Positions 16,983-27,591 of a stretch of DNA of 64,000 nt are shown piece after piece. Where the stretch lies: contig NZ_JACHMO010000001.1 of assembly GCF_014205015.1 (NCBI RefSeq), positions 1,364,001 through 1,428,000 on the forward strand. Reading direction: 5' to 3'. The DNA comes from Saccharothrix ecbatanensis. GTDB taxonomy: Bacteria > Actinomycetota > Actinomycetes > Mycobacteriales > Pseudonocardiaceae. The notes beneath the pieces were generated by a model. The model was not told where the DNA came from. It made no database searches and was given only the letters and a program-made list of their open reading frames with translations. Position 1 is the stretch's first letter; every line of letters starts with the position of its first letter. The translations under genes and the position numbers were made by a program.

Positions 16983-17568
16983 CCCGTTCCGCCTCGGACA
17001 ACGCCGAATCCGTCAACACGCGCACACCGCGCGCGCCGATGGGCAGGCCGTTCACCGAAGTCACCCACCCCGTCGGCACATCGGTGAACAACGTGACTTC
17101 CGGCGTGCCCTCGAAATGGCCGTAGCCCAATACCGTCGACCGGTTCACGCTCGGTCCGTTCAGCACCACGTAATCCTGATCGGCCAGGGCCGGGTCGGTC
17201 ACCCACGGCACCTCGTCGCCCAGCGTCCAGCCGCCGACGCCGCCGTAGCGCAGCAGGAACGTGCGCGCGTGGTTGATCGTGATCACGTAGTGGTGGTCGG
17301 ACTCCGACTCGACCGCGATCGGCGTGCGGGCGAACGTCAGGCCGTAGGAGACGCCCGCAGTGCGCAGCGTCTGCGAGAACCCGGCCGGGCCTCCGCCGCC
17401 GGTGCTGATCGCCCGCGACAGCGCGGACCACGCGCCGGTGGCGGTCTGGTTCGGCAGGCGCGCGCCCGGCCACGGGTCCCGAATGGTCATACCGCCCCAG
17501 ATGAGGCGTACGGCCGGAGCCGGCCAGACATTGTCACGCTCACCCCGGTAGAGGGTCATGTCCGGCAT
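16954..17568 (-). CDS. Hypothetical protein, possible ADP-ribosyltransferase-like fold
   Basis: A 204-residue cytoplasmic-looking protein with no signal peptide. I do not recognise the family with certainty. The layout resembles small ADP-ribosyltransferases of the R-S-E group: an early arginine in LYRGERDNVW, a central VSYGLTFARTP stretch where the S-T-S motif would be, a HYVITINHAR strand, and a later GDEVPWV where Q/E-x-E would be. In scabin- and pierisin-type enzymes the late motif is Q-x-E-V; here the first acidic or amide residue is glycine, so activity is doubtful. The start ATG (MPDMTLY) follows a GAGGAGT-type site. It converges on ltrA with a 29-base overlap. The fold assignment is inference. 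Confidence 0.4.
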   Translation of the reverse strand: MPDMTLYRGERDNVWPAPAVRLIWGGMTIRDPWPGARLPNQTATGAWSALSRAISTGGGGPAGFSQTLRTAGVSYGLTFARTPIAVESESDHHYVITINHARTFLLRYGGVGGWTLGDEVPWVTDPALADQDYVVLNGPSVNRSTVLGYGHFEGTPEVTLFTDVPTGWVTSVNGLPIGARGVRVLTDSALSEAERVRLTKLRRP

Positions 17569-17740
17569 GGGAATACTCCTCGCGAGGAATTCGTGAAGAG
17601 GAATCGTCCCAGATCCTACGCGGGGCCGGTCAGAATGTGGACGGATTCACCGATTAGGAGTACCGATCCGCGTGAATACGATGTTAAAAGGGGGAATATG
17701 CAGTGTTCACACACCGCCATGTGGATGACGGGCGGACGAA

Positions 17741-17770
17741 GGGGCCCGCCGCTGGTGTGCGGCGGGCCCC
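17741..17770 (-). terminator. Terminator of LVIVD gene 1
   Basis: A perfect 12-bp GC-rich stem (GGGGCCCGCCGC / complement) with a 6-base loop, 27 bases past the stop codon of the leftward LVIVD gene. The rest of the 229-base gap from 17569 to 17797 shows no gene; it is locally AT-richer around 17670-17700. Confidence 0.8.
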
Positions 17771-17797
17771 CGTGGTGCGTCTGCTGTGCCGTGCCGA

Positions 17798-19297
<1,500 letters not shown>

Positions 19298-19448
19298 TCA
19301 GGTTCCCCTTCCAACCCATGCAGGGCCCGCAGTATTACCCGTTCGCAACGCTAAAGACCAGGGCTGATCGGAGGTAATTTTGTGGCTTCCCGCAGGTCGG
19401 ATGGCCGGGTAGGTTGGCGGCCGACCGGAGGCATCAGGGGGTAACGGT

Positions 19449-20072
19449 ATGCGGATCGTGTTCGTCGCGGTGTTGGTGGCCGTCCTGGCGGGCTGCACGT
19501 CCACGGCGGACGACCAGCCGTCGATCATCGTGCCGCAGGGTCCGGGCGAGCAGGCGCAGACGATGTCGCCCGAGGACTTCGGCACGGACAAGTGGGTCGC
19601 GCCGAGCGAGGCCGACCTGAAGTACGTGGCTCGGATGATCGTGCACCACAAGCAGGCGTTGGAGATGTCCGCGCTGGCTCCCGAACGCGCTCAGAACGAG
19701 ACCGTGCGCGGCCTGGCGTCGCGCATCTACGACACGCAGGGGCCGGAGATCGGCGCGATGGAGCAGTGGCAGCGGCAGTACGCCGAGGCGGCTCCGGGGC
19801 ACGGTCACAGCGCCGACCTGCCGGACGTCGGCCACGAGTCGATGCCCGGCATGGCCACGGCGGACCAGATGGCCGCGCTGAAAGCGGCCACCGGCGCGGA
19901 CTTCGACCGGCTCTACCTCCAGCTCATGATCGCCCACCACGAGGGTGCGGTGCGGATGGCGGTAGAGGTGCTGTCCTCGGGCCGGGACGTGCGGGTCGAG
20001 GAGATGGCCAACGACGTGGCCGTGTCCCAGGCCGACGAGATGGAGCGGATGAAGGCGATCACCATCCCCTGA
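19449..20072 (+). CDS. DUF305 lipoprotein
   Basis: A 207-residue lipoprotein. The lipobox LAGC is at residues 13-16, so it is anchored to the outer face of the membrane. The mature part has two DUF305 halves, each with the family's histidine pair: ARMIVHHKQALEMS and LQLMIAHHEGAVRMA. The family is a ferritin-like four-helix bundle often linked to copper or other metal handling; here a GHGHS stretch and several methionines between the halves fit metal binding. It is divergent from the LVIVD gene, with a 151-base shared promoter gap. The exact function is not established. Confidence 0.85.
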   Translation: MRIVFVAVLVAVLAGCTSTADDQPSIIVPQGPGEQAQTMSPEDFGTDKWVAPSEADLKYVARMIVHHKQALEMSALAPERAQNETVRGLASRIYDTQGPEIGAMEQWQRQYAEAAPGHGHSADLPDVGHESMPGMATADQMAALKAATGADFDRLYLQLMIAHHEGAVRMAVEVLSSGRDVRVEEMANDVAVSQADEMERMKAITIP

Positions 20073-20132
20073 TGTGCCGCCTGCCGGCGGGGCGTCTGGT
20101 CGGGCGGGGTGTCTGGTCGGGCAAGTGCTTGG

Positions 20133-21149
20133 TCAGCGGGGTGAGGTCGACTCGCGGACGACCAGTCGGCAGGGGTGGCGGATCACGCCGCTGGGGCGTT
20201 GGCCGTCCAGGGCGTCGAACAGGTAGCGGGCGGCCGTGGTGCCCAGGCGTTCCAGGTCCAGGTCGACGGTGGTCAGCGGCGGGCGGCAGTCGGCGGCGAA
20301 CTCCTCCCAGTTGTCGTAGCCGACGATTGCCACGTCCTCGGGAATCCGCTTCCCCATGTCGGTGAGGGTGTCCGCGACGCCGGTGGCGATCTGGTCGTTG
20401 CCGCAGAACACCGCGTCCACGTCGGGATCCGTCGCGAGGAGCATCCGGGCCGCGTGCCTGCCCCACCGCTGCGACCACTCGCCGTACAGCGGCGCGCCGC
20501 CCGCGAGGGTCAGGCCGTGCTCGCCCAGCACCCGGTGCAGCGCGGTGACGCGGTCGCGCGCCGCGCGGTAGGTCTGCGGCCCGGTGATGTGGCCGATGTG
20601 CTTGCGCTGCAACGACACCAGGTGTTCGACGGCCAGGCGCGCGCCGCCCTCGTCGTCGGCGATCACCGACAGGTCGGTCGGATCGCTGGACTCGCAGTAG
20701 ACGTAGACCACCGGCACCGGGATGTCGCGGGTCAGTGACGGCCGGATGTCGTTGTCGTCGCCCAGGATGATGAACCCGTCGACCTGCCGCGCCAGCAGCG
20801 TGCTGATGTAGTGCCGACGGCGGATGGCGTCACCACGCGCGTCGCACAGCAGCACCGACATCTGCTCGTTCGCCAACGCGTTCTCCGCGCCCAGGAGGAT
20901 CGGGATGGCGAAACGTCCGCCGAGTTCGTCGGTGAGCAGCCCGATGGTGCGGGTCCGCCCGGAGATCAGCCCTCTGGCCAACGCGTTCGGCTGGAACGAC
21001 AACTCGGCGGCGGCCCGCAGCACGCGGTCACGGGTCGCGGGCGCCACCTCGTCCCGGGCGTTGATCGCCTTCGACGCGGTGGAGATCGACACGCCGGCCA
21101 GCCGCGCCACGTCGCTCAAGGTCACCGCGTCCGACCGCCGTCTGCCCAT
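20133..21149 (-). CDS. LacI-family transcriptional repressor
   Basis: A 338-residue LacI/GalR regulator. The N-terminal helix-turn-helix reads TLSDVARLAGVSISTASKAIN, with the hinge near residues 50-60 (LSFQPNALARGL). The periplasmic-binding-like effector domain follows to the end. It is divergent from the GH127 gene and the sugar ABC importer, whose shared upstream region holds two inverted repeats of the CGAAAA / TTTTCG type expected for LacI proteins. It therefore probably represses the glycan locus and its own gene and is released by an arabinose-type oligosaccharide. GAAAGG precedes the ATG. Confidence 0.92.
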   Translation of the reverse strand: MGRRRSDAVTLSDVARLAGVSISTASKAINARDEVAPATRDRVLRAAAELSFQPNALARGLISGRTRTIGLLTDELGGRFAIPILLGAENALANEQMSVLLCDARGDAIRRRHYISTLLARQVDGFIILGDDNDIRPSLTRDIPVPVVYVYCESSDPTDLSVIADDEGGARLAVEHLVSLQRKHIGHITGPQTYRAARDRVTALHRVLGEHGLTLAGGAPLYGEWSQRWGRHAARMLLATDPDVDAVFCGNDQIATGVADTLTDMGKRIPEDVAIVGYDNWEEFAADCRPPLTTVDLDLERLGTTAARYLFDALDGQRPSGVIRHPCRLVVRESTSPR

Positions 21150-21156
21150 CGAAAGC

Positions 21157-21174
21157 CTTTCGAAAAGTTTGTCG
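21157..21174. promoter_or_regulatory. Probable LacI operator 1
   Basis: CTTTCGAAAAGTTTGTCG is an imperfect inverted repeat with CGAAAA and TTTGTCG arms, just upstream of the lacI-type gene. It shares its core with the better site at 21246-21263. Position and shape fit autoregulation. Confidence 0.5.
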
Positions 21175-21245
21175 ATTGCCGAACCGATTGTAGGCGCACT
21201 TCACGAGCGTGAACCAAGTGCTTCACGGTACCGGGGAAGACGATT

Positions 21246-21263
21246 GCCGAAAAGGTTTTCGGC
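21246..21263. promoter_or_regulatory. Probable LacI operator 2
   Basis: GCCGAAAAGGTTTTCGGC is a perfect inverted repeat with a GG centre, the classical shape of a LacI-family operator. It sits 41 bases before the GH127 start, where binding would block its transcription. Confidence 0.7.
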
Positions 21264-21303
21264 TGCCACAGTCGGAACGAGCACCGGACCGCGGGAGGTT
21301 GGG

Positions 21304-23208
21304 ATGACAGTGACGTCGCCGGACAGCACTGCCGTCGGAGGACGCCCCGTCGTCCCGGCACGCGGCGCGCTCCGACCGCTGGGGCAGGACGAAGTCCGGA
21401 TCACCGGCGGCTTCTGGCACGCCCGCCAGGAGGTCAACGCCGCCGCCACCCTGCCGCACGCCCGGTCGTGGATGGACCGGCTCGGCTGGACGGGCAGCTT
21501 CACCGGGCCCGACGCCGCCCCGGTCGACCGTCGTGGCCGGGAGTTCACCGATTCCGAGGTCTACAAGCTGCTGGAGGCCATGTCCTGGGAGGTCGGCCGT
21601 GGCGGTGTCGCGCTGGAGGCGCGGATCGCCGAGCTGACCGGAATCGTCGCGGCGGCGCAGGCCTCGGACGGCTACCTGCACACCGCGTTCGGTCGCCCCG
21701 GCCAGCGCGACCGGTACAGCGACATGCTGTGGGGCCACGAGTTGTACTGCACCGGGCACCTGCTCCAGGCGGCCGTCGCGCGGGCTCGAACCGGTGGCGG
21801 TCAGGCGGATCCGTTGCTCGCGGTGGCCCGCCGTGCCGCGGACCACGTCTGCGACACGTTCGGCCCCGACGGCACGCCCGGCGTGTGCGGGCACCCCGAG
21901 ATCGAACTCGGCCTGGTCGAACTGTTCCGGCTTACGGGGGAGCGGCGCTACCTGGACCAGGCCGCGTTGTTCGTCGACCGGCGAGGCCACCGGACGTTGC
22001 CGCGCCACCACTTCGGCTGGACCTACTTCAGCGACGACCAGCCGGTGCGGCAGACCACCGTGCTGCACGGCCACGCGGTGCGCGCGCTCTACCTGGCCGC
22101 CGGCGCGGTGGACGTGGCGGTGGAGACCGGTGACGACGAGCTGCTCCGGACCGTCGCGGCCCAGTTCGACCGGACGTGGGCCCGGCGCACCTACCTGACC
22201 GGCGGCATGGGCTCGCGGCACGCCGACGAGTCGTTCGGCGACGACTTCGTGCTGCCCGCCGACCGGGCGTACTCCGAGACGTGCGCCGGGGTGGCCGCGA
22301 TCATGCTGGCCTGGCGGCTGCTGCTGGCCACCGGCGACGGGCGTTACGACGAGGTGATCGAGCGCATCCTCTACAACGTCGTCGCCACCGCGATCGGCGA
22401 CGACGGCCGCTCCTTCTTCTACGCCCACACCCTGCACCAGCGCACGGCGGCCGAAGCGCTCCCGGACGACGAGGAGCAGTTGGGGTTCGGCGGCGGGCCG
22501 CGCGCGCCGTGGTTCGAGGTGTCGTGCTGCCTGCCGAACGCGGCACGGCTGCTGGCCGCCCTGTCGTGCTACCTCGTCACGGTCGACGACACCGGGCTCC
22601 GGCTGCACCAGTACGCCGACGCGGAGATCTCCACCTGCCTGGCCGACGGGCGTGAAGTCGGGTTGACCATGCGCACCGGCTTCCCGGACGACGGCGTGGT
22701 CACCGTGCGCGTGACAAAGACTGACGACCGACCGTGGTCGATCACGCTGCGTGTGCCGCAATGGGCGGAGGGCGCGGAACTCGTGACCACGTACGGGCGT
22801 CGTCACGTGTCGGCGGGCGACATCGTCGTGTACCGCAAGTTCGCGGTGGGCGAGGAGATCCGGCTGGAACTGCCGATGCGGCCGCGGTTCACCGCTCCCG
22901 ACCCGCGGATCGACGCGACGCGCGGGTGCGTGGCGGTGGAACGCGGGCCGCTCGTGTACTGCGCCGAAGCGGTGGGCGACCTCGACCTGGACTCCCTGCG
23001 CGTGGACGAGTCCGTGCCGCCGGTCGACACGGCGGCGGGCGTCGCGGTGCGCGCCCGGTTCGACGTTCCAGGCGCGGAATCGTGGCCCTACGGCCGCGCC
23101 GAGCCCCGATCGGCCACCACACCGACCACCTCGCTCGACCTCGTGCCCTACCACCGCTGGGCCCGGCGCGGCCCGTCGACCATGCGGGTCTGGCTGCCCG
23201 CCACCTGA
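21304..23208 (+). CDS. GH127 beta-L-arabinofuranosidase, cytoplasmic
   Basis: A 634-residue glycoside hydrolase of family GH127 (DUF1680), the family of Bifidobacterium HypBA1, which releases L-arabinofuranose from beta-linked arabino-oligosaccharides. The zinc- and nucleophile-bearing residues are present: E and C in AYSETCAG near residue 325, and the cysteine pair in EVSCCLPN near 405. It has no signal peptide, so it should act inside the cell on imported sugars. The start ATG has GGGAGG just upstream; the open frame reaches 20824 but that part overlaps the divergent lacI gene. It is first in a rightward run with a sugar ABC importer 42 bases downstream. Confidence 0.88.
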   Translation: MTVTSPDSTAVGGRPVVPARGALRPLGQDEVRITGGFWHARQEVNAAATLPHARSWMDRLGWTGSFTGPDAAPVDRRGREFTDSEVYKLLEAMSWEVGRGGVALEARIAELTGIVAAAQASDGYLHTAFGRPGQRDRYSDMLWGHELYCTGHLLQAAVARARTGGGQADPLLAVARRAADHVCDTFGPDGTPGVCGHPEIELGLVELFRLTGERRYLDQAALFVDRRGHRTLPRHHFGWTYFSDDQPVRQTTVLHGHAVRALYLAAGAVDVAVETGDDELLRTVAAQFDRTWARRTYLTGGMGSRHADESFGDDFVLPADRAYSETCAGVAAIMLAWRLLLATGDGRYDEVIERILYNVVATAIGDDGRSFFYAHTLHQRTAAEALPDDEEQLGFGGGPRAPWFEVSCCLPNAARLLAALSCYLVTVDDTGLRLHQYADAEISTCLADGREVGLTMRTGFPDDGVVTVRVTKTDDRPWSITLRVPQWAEGAELVTTYGRRHVSAGDIVVYRKFAVGEEIRLELPMRPRFTAPDPRIDATRGCVAVERGPLVYCAEAVGDLDLDSLRVDESVPPVDTAAGVAVRARFDVPGAESWPYGRAEPRSATTPTTSLDLVPYHRWARRGPSTMRVWLPAT

Positions 23209-23249
23209 CCCGTCCAGACCGCTTTCGACCGTGCTCAAAGGAGAGACCG

Positions 23250-24506
23250 GTGACGACAAGAGCTGTTGCCTCCGCCGTGATGGCGGCCGTGTTGGTCCTG
23301 GCCACGGCGTGTGGCGACCAGGGAACGGACAACGCGGACGACGGCGCGGTGCTGACCCTGTGGACCCGCGCCGCGACCGAATCGGTGTCCAAGGCCTACG
23401 CCGACGCCTACAACGCCACCCACCGCAACAAGGTGGAGGTCACGGCCTACCCGAACGAGGAGTACCCGGCCAAGCTGGCGTCGGCGGCGGGCGCGAAGGC
23501 CCTGCCGGACCTGTTCGCGTCGGACGTGGTGTTCGCGCCCCAGTACGCCTCGCAAGGGCTCTGGGTGGACCTCACCGACCGGCTCGCCGGGCTCGCGGTC
23601 AAGGACCGGATCGCGCCGTCGCACGTGCGGGCCGGAACATGGGAGGGCCAGAACTACGCGTTGCCGCACACCATCGACTTATCAGTGCTGCTCTACAACA
23701 AGGACCTGTACGCGCGGGCGGGCCTCGACCCCGAGAAGCCGCCGACCACTCTGCGCGAGTTCGCCGACCACGCCCGCAAGGTCGACCAGCTCGGCGGTGA
23801 CGTGAACGGGACCTACTTCGGCGGCAACTGCGGCGGGTGCGTCGAGTTCACGCTCTGGCCGTCGGTGTGGGCCGCGAACGGCGACGTGCTGGACGCCGAG
23901 GGCGAGCAGGCGACGGTCGACTCGCCGGAGATGGCGGACGTGTTCGCCCTCTACCGCGCGCTGTACGAGGAGGGCGTGGCCGCGCCCGCGTCCAAGGACG
24001 AGGCCGGGCCGACCTGGCTGGGCGCGCTGCGCAGCGGCAACGTCGGCATCGCGCCCGCGCCGTCGGTCTGGCTCGACGCCCTCGAACAGCAGGGCCTGCG
24101 GCTGGGCGTGGCCCCGATCAGCGGGCTGACCGGCGGCGAGTCCACGTTCGTCGGCGGTGACGCGCTCGGCATCGGCGCGACCACGGAGAAGGTCGAGCAG
24201 GCGTGGGACTTCCTGGCCTGGACGACGTCCGACGAGGCGCAGGTGGAGGTCGTGGCCAAGAACAAGGGCGTGCCGACCCGCACCGACCTCGCGGCGAACA
24301 AGTACTCGTCGGCGGACCCGCGCACGGTGCTGATCAACGGCCTGGTGGCCAAGGGGCGGACTCCGTACGCGCGGAACTTCAACGTGTCGTTCAACGACCC
24401 GCAGAGCCCGTGGCTGCAAACCGTCCGCGGCGCGCTGTTCGGTGACGCGGGCAAGGCGTTGGCCGACGGCAACAGCGCCATCACCAAGTCGCTCCAGCAG
24501 GGCTGA
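23250..24506 (+). CDS. Sugar ABC transporter solute-binding lipoprotein
   Basis: A 418-residue extracellular solute-binding protein of the maltose-type cluster. The lipobox LATAC lies near residue 20, so it is a lipoprotein. The mature part shows the family pattern (LTLWTRAATESVSKAYADAY, later SVLLYNKDLYARAGLDPEKPP). The GTG was chosen because AAAGGAGAG precedes it; upstream sequence belongs to the GH127 shadow. It feeds the two permeases that follow. The substrate is probably an arabinofuranose oligosaccharide, judged from the neighbouring enzymes. The CGGNCGGC-type cysteine pair in GGNCGGCVEF is unusual for the family and may form a disulfide. Confidence 0.9.
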   Translation: MTTRAVASAVMAAVLVLATACGDQGTDNADDGAVLTLWTRAATESVSKAYADAYNATHRNKVEVTAYPNEEYPAKLASAAGAKALPDLFASDVVFAPQYASQGLWVDLTDRLAGLAVKDRIAPSHVRAGTWEGQNYALPHTIDLSVLLYNKDLYARAGLDPEKPPTTLREFADHARKVDQLGGDVNGTYFGGNCGGCVEFTLWPSVWAANGDVLDAEGEQATVDSPEMADVFALYRALYEEGVAAPASKDEAGPTWLGALRSGNVGIAPAPSVWLDALEQQGLRLGVAPISGLTGGESTFVGGDALGIGATTEKVEQAWDFLAWTTSDEAQVEVVAKNKGVPTRTDLAANKYSSADPRTVLINGLVAKGRTPYARNFNVSFNDPQSPWLQTVRGALFGDAGKALADGNSAITKSLQQG

Positions 24507-24513
24507 GACCCGG

Positions 24514-25455
24514 ATGTCCACGACTACGACGTCACGCCCGACGGTGCGCGACACACCACCTCGGCAGACCACGCCGCGGACCGGACGTCGGCTGCGCGCG
24601 CTGGTGGGCGCCGCGTACGCCGCGCCCACGGCCGTCATGGTGGGGCTGTTCTTCCTGGTGCCGTTGGCGCTCGTGGTCTGGATGTCGCTGAACCGCTGGC
24701 CGCTGCTGGGCAAGCCGAAGTTCAACGCGCCGGCCAACTACAGCGGCATCCCCGAAGACGAGCTGCTGCGCTCGGCGGCCTGGTTCACGGTCAAGTACAC
24801 GGTGATCATCACGGTGCTGCTGTTCGTGGTCGCGTTCGGGTTGGCCCTGCTGGTGCAGCACCGGCGACCCGGCGTGGGCTTCTTCCGGACCGCGTTCTTC
24901 CTGCCCATGGCGGTCGGCTTCGCCAGCGCGTCACTGCTGTTCCTCGGTTTCCTCAGTGACGAGATCGGGCCGGTGACCGACCTGCTGTCGTGGCTGGGCC
25001 TGGTCGATGGCTACGTGTCGTGGACCAGCGGCAGCCCCGATTCCGCGCTCGCGTCCGCCGTGCTGCTCGTGCTGTGGAGGTTCGCGGGCTTCACCATGCT
25101 GATCCTGTTGACCGGCCTGCACGCCATCCCGCCGGACGTCTACGAGGCCGCACGGGTGGACGGCGCGAACCGGTGGCAGACGTTCGGCCGGATCACGCTG
25201 CCGCTGATGCGGCCGACGATCGCGCTGGTGCTCACCCTGATGACGACCGGCTCGCTGCTGGCGTTCGACCAGTTCTGGATCCTCACCCGCGGCGGCCCGG
25301 ACAACAGCACCACCTCGCTGGTGATGGTGATCTACCGGGAGGCGTTCGTGCGGCTCGACCTCGGTTCGGCGGCGGGCATCTCGGTGGTCCTGCTGGCGGC
25401 GCTGCTCGTGTTCAACGCCATCCAGTTCCGCGTGCTGCGCCGGAGGTCGTCGTGA
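24514..25455 (+). CDS. Sugar ABC transporter permease (MalF type)
   Basis: A 313-residue inner-membrane permease with six predicted transmembrane segments. The EAA loop that contacts the ATPase reads YEAARVDGANRWQTFGRITL near residue 210. The ATG begins 7 bases after the binding-protein stop; the reading frame upstream of it overlaps that gene and is discarded. It pairs with the second permease, whose GTG overlaps its stop. No ATPase gene is present in the window, so the importer probably borrows a shared MsiK-type ATPase, as actinomycete sugar importers of this class do. Confidence 0.92.
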   Translation: MSTTTTSRPTVRDTPPRQTTPRTGRRLRALVGAAYAAPTAVMVGLFFLVPLALVVWMSLNRWPLLGKPKFNAPANYSGIPEDELLRSAAWFTVKYTVIITVLLFVVAFGLALLVQHRRPGVGFFRTAFFLPMAVGFASASLLFLGFLSDEIGPVTDLLSWLGLVDGYVSWTSGSPDSALASAVLLVLWRFAGFTMLILLTGLHAIPPDVYEAARVDGANRWQTFGRITLPLMRPTIALVLTLMTTGSLLAFDQFWILTRGGPDNSTTSLVMVIYREAFVRLDLGSAAGISVVLLAALLVFNAIQFRVLRRRSS

Positions 25456-26267
25456 CCGGCGTCGGAGTGAAGCAGAACGCCCGGTGGGGCTACTACGTCA
25501 CCGGCACGGCGCTGGCGATCCTGTTCCTGTTCCCGTTGGTGTGGAGCGCTTTCGCGTCGGTGCGCACGGACACCGGGTTCGGGTTGGAGAACTACGACCG
25601 GCTGTTCAACTCCGCCAACGGCGTCGAGTTCCGGCACGTGCTCAACAGCGTGATCGTCAGCGCGCTCACCGTCGGCGGCACGCTGTTCATCGCCACGCTC
25701 GGTGGCTACGCGTTCGGCCGGTTCAAGTTCCCCGGCCGTGACGTGCTCTTCCTGCTCACGCTGGCGATCCTGATGGTGCCGTACGCGACGATCCTGATCG
25801 CCCTGTACGTGCTGCTCGGCCGGCTGGGGCTGGAGGACTCGCTGATCGGGCTGAGCCTGGTGCTCATCACGTTCCAGCTGCCGTTCTCGGTGTTCATGAT
25901 GCGCAACTCGTTCGAGGCCGTGCCGGTGGAGCTGGAGGAGTCGGCCAAGGTCGACGGCTGCACCAGCGTCGGCACGCTCGTCCGGATCATGCTGCCCGCG
26001 GTGCGGCCCGGCCTGGTCACCGTGGGCCTGTTCGCGTTCCTGACCTCGTGGAGCGAGTTCTTCGCCCCGCTGATCCTGCTCAACTCGACCGACAAGTTCA
26101 CCACCACGCTGGCCGTGGTCAACCTGCGCACCGCGAGCCACGGGTCGATCGACTACGCCGCGCTGGAGGCGGGCGTGGTGTTCATGGCAGTGCCCTGCCT
26201 CGTGCTCTTCGCCGCCATGCAACGCAGCTATGTCCGAGGGTTCACCTCCGGCGCAGTCAAGGGCTGA
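25452..26267 (+). CDS. Sugar ABC transporter permease (MalG type)
   Basis: A 271-residue permease with about six membrane segments and the EAA loop LEESAKVDGCTSVGTLVRIM near residue 160. The GTG overlaps the TGA of the first permease (GTGA), so translation is coupled. Its sequence VWSAFASVRTDTGF at the first periplasmic loop and FMMRNSFEAVPVEL before the EAA loop are typical of carbohydrate-uptake 2 permeases. It completes the membrane part of the importer. Confidence 0.92.
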   Translation: MTGVGVKQNARWGYYVTGTALAILFLFPLVWSAFASVRTDTGFGLENYDRLFNSANGVEFRHVLNSVIVSALTVGGTLFIATLGGYAFGRFKFPGRDVLFLLTLAILMVPYATILIALYVLLGRLGLEDSLIGLSLVLITFQLPFSVFMMRNSFEAVPVELEESAKVDGCTSVGTLVRIMLPAVRPGLVTVGLFAFLTSWSEFFAPLILLNSTDKFTTTLAVVNLRTASHGSIDYAALEAGVVFMAVPCLVLFAAMQRSYVRGFTSGAVKG

Positions 26268-26299
26268 ACCCGTTCCGGCACACCGGAAGGAGGATCGCA

Positions 26300-27586
26300 A
26301 TGTCGCGATCCTGGAAGAGAACAGTGCTTTCCGTCATCGTGGGCGCGGTCGCCGTCAGCGGCGCGGTCTCGCCGACCACCGCCGTGGCCGCGCCCGGCGA
26401 CAACCTCGCGTGGACCGCGACCGCGAGCGCGTCGTACACGTCGCCGTGGGAGAGCGTCGCCGCCGTCAAGGACGGCATAGACCCACCGCGCTCCAACGAC
26501 ACGCAGAACCCGCGCTGGGGCACCTGGCCGAACCAGGGCCAGCAGTGGGTCGACCTGACGTGGACGGCCACCCAGACGATCCGGGCGGCCGAGGTGTACT
26601 TCTTCGACGACGGCGGCGGCGTCCGCGTGCCCGCGTCGTGGAAGCTCCAGTCCTGGAACGGCAGCGCGTACGTCGACGTCACGGGTGCGAGCGGGTACCC
26701 GATCGCGGCGGACCGCTACAACCTGGTCACGTTCACCGCCGTCAACACCACCAGGCTGCGGGTCCTGCTGAACAGCGGCACGGCGTCCGTCGGCCTGCTG
26801 GAGATCAAGGCGCACACCAACGCGCCCGGCAACCCCGGCAACCCCGGCAGCTGGAACCCGCCGTCGAACCTGGTCACCCCGCTCAACGAGGTGTGGGCGC
26901 ACCAGGAGAGCACTTACGGCGACCTGTACGGCTTCCGCAACTACGGCTGGGACCAGGTGTTCGCCAACGGCGGCTACCTGAACTTCTGCGTCCGCTGGGA
27001 CTCGCCCGCCCCGGTGTCCGTCGCACTGCGCGACCAGATCCACGCCAAGCTCAGCCAGCAGTACAAGAAGTGGATGGACGTCATGGTGGGCCACAACAAC
27101 TGGCCGTACGCCACCGTGCCGATCAAGGTCGTCGGCTGGGCCGTGCGCGACCGCGCCCAGTTGCAGTGGACGGACTCGTCGGTCGACATCTACGTCAACA
27201 ACATCCGGGAGAACGCGCCGCAGTGCGCCGAGGCGTGCGGCCGGTTCTTCAACCGCAACGGCAGTTACCCCGACTGCCCCGGCGGCACCCCGCGGCACTA
27301 CGACCAGTCGTTGTGGCTGACCACCGGGTTCGGCGGCGGCGCGGGCGGTGACTGGGGCCAGCGGATGGCCAGCGAGTACTTCGTGAACAACCTGAACAAC
27401 GACAGCATGACGATCCTCCTGCACGAGATCGGCCACACGTTCGGGCTGGACGACTTCTACGACTGGACGCCGAGCGGAGTGGGCGGCTTCATCATGAAGG
27501 CGGGCAGCTCGTCGACGATCACCGAGTTCGACATCTGGATGCTGCGCGACTGGTGGCGGCACCTGAAGAACCGCTACGGAAGGTGA
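26300..27586 (+). CDS. Secreted zincin metallopeptidase with discoidin-like module
   Basis: A 428-residue secreted protein. A Sec signal peptide (residues 1-33, ending AVAAP) is followed by a discoidin-like sugar-binding module (about 36-172, WGTWPNQGQQWVDLTW to VGLLEIKAHT), a GNPGNPG linker, and a catalytic domain. The zinc site HEIGHTFGLDD near residue 375 is the H-E-x-x-H-x-x-G-x-x-D metzincin motif, with a later GGFIMKAGSS as probable Met-turn. Several cysteines suggest disulfides. GGAAGGAGG precedes the ATG. It lies between the importer and the second GH127 gene. A peptidase in a sugar locus, carrying the same module as the glycosidases, suggests attack on a glycoprotein; that is inference. 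Confidence 0.8.
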   Translation: MSRSWKRTVLSVIVGAVAVSGAVSPTTAVAAPGDNLAWTATASASYTSPWESVAAVKDGIDPPRSNDTQNPRWGTWPNQGQQWVDLTWTATQTIRAAEVYFFDDGGGVRVPASWKLQSWNGSAYVDVTGASGYPIAADRYNLVTFTAVNTTRLRVLLNSGTASVGLLEIKAHTNAPGNPGNPGSWNPPSNLVTPLNEVWAHQESTYGDLYGFRNYGWDQVFANGGYLNFCVRWDSPAPVSVALRDQIHAKLSQQYKKWMDVMVGHNNWPYATVPIKVVGWAVRDRAQLQWTDSSVDIYVNNIRENAPQCAEACGRFFNRNGSYPDCPGGTPRHYDQSLWLTTGFGGGAGGDWGQRMASEYFVNNLNNDSMTILLHEIGHTFGLDDFYDWTPSGVGGFIMKAGSSSTITEFDIWMLRDWWRHLKNRYGR

Positions 27587-27591
27587 CGCAC

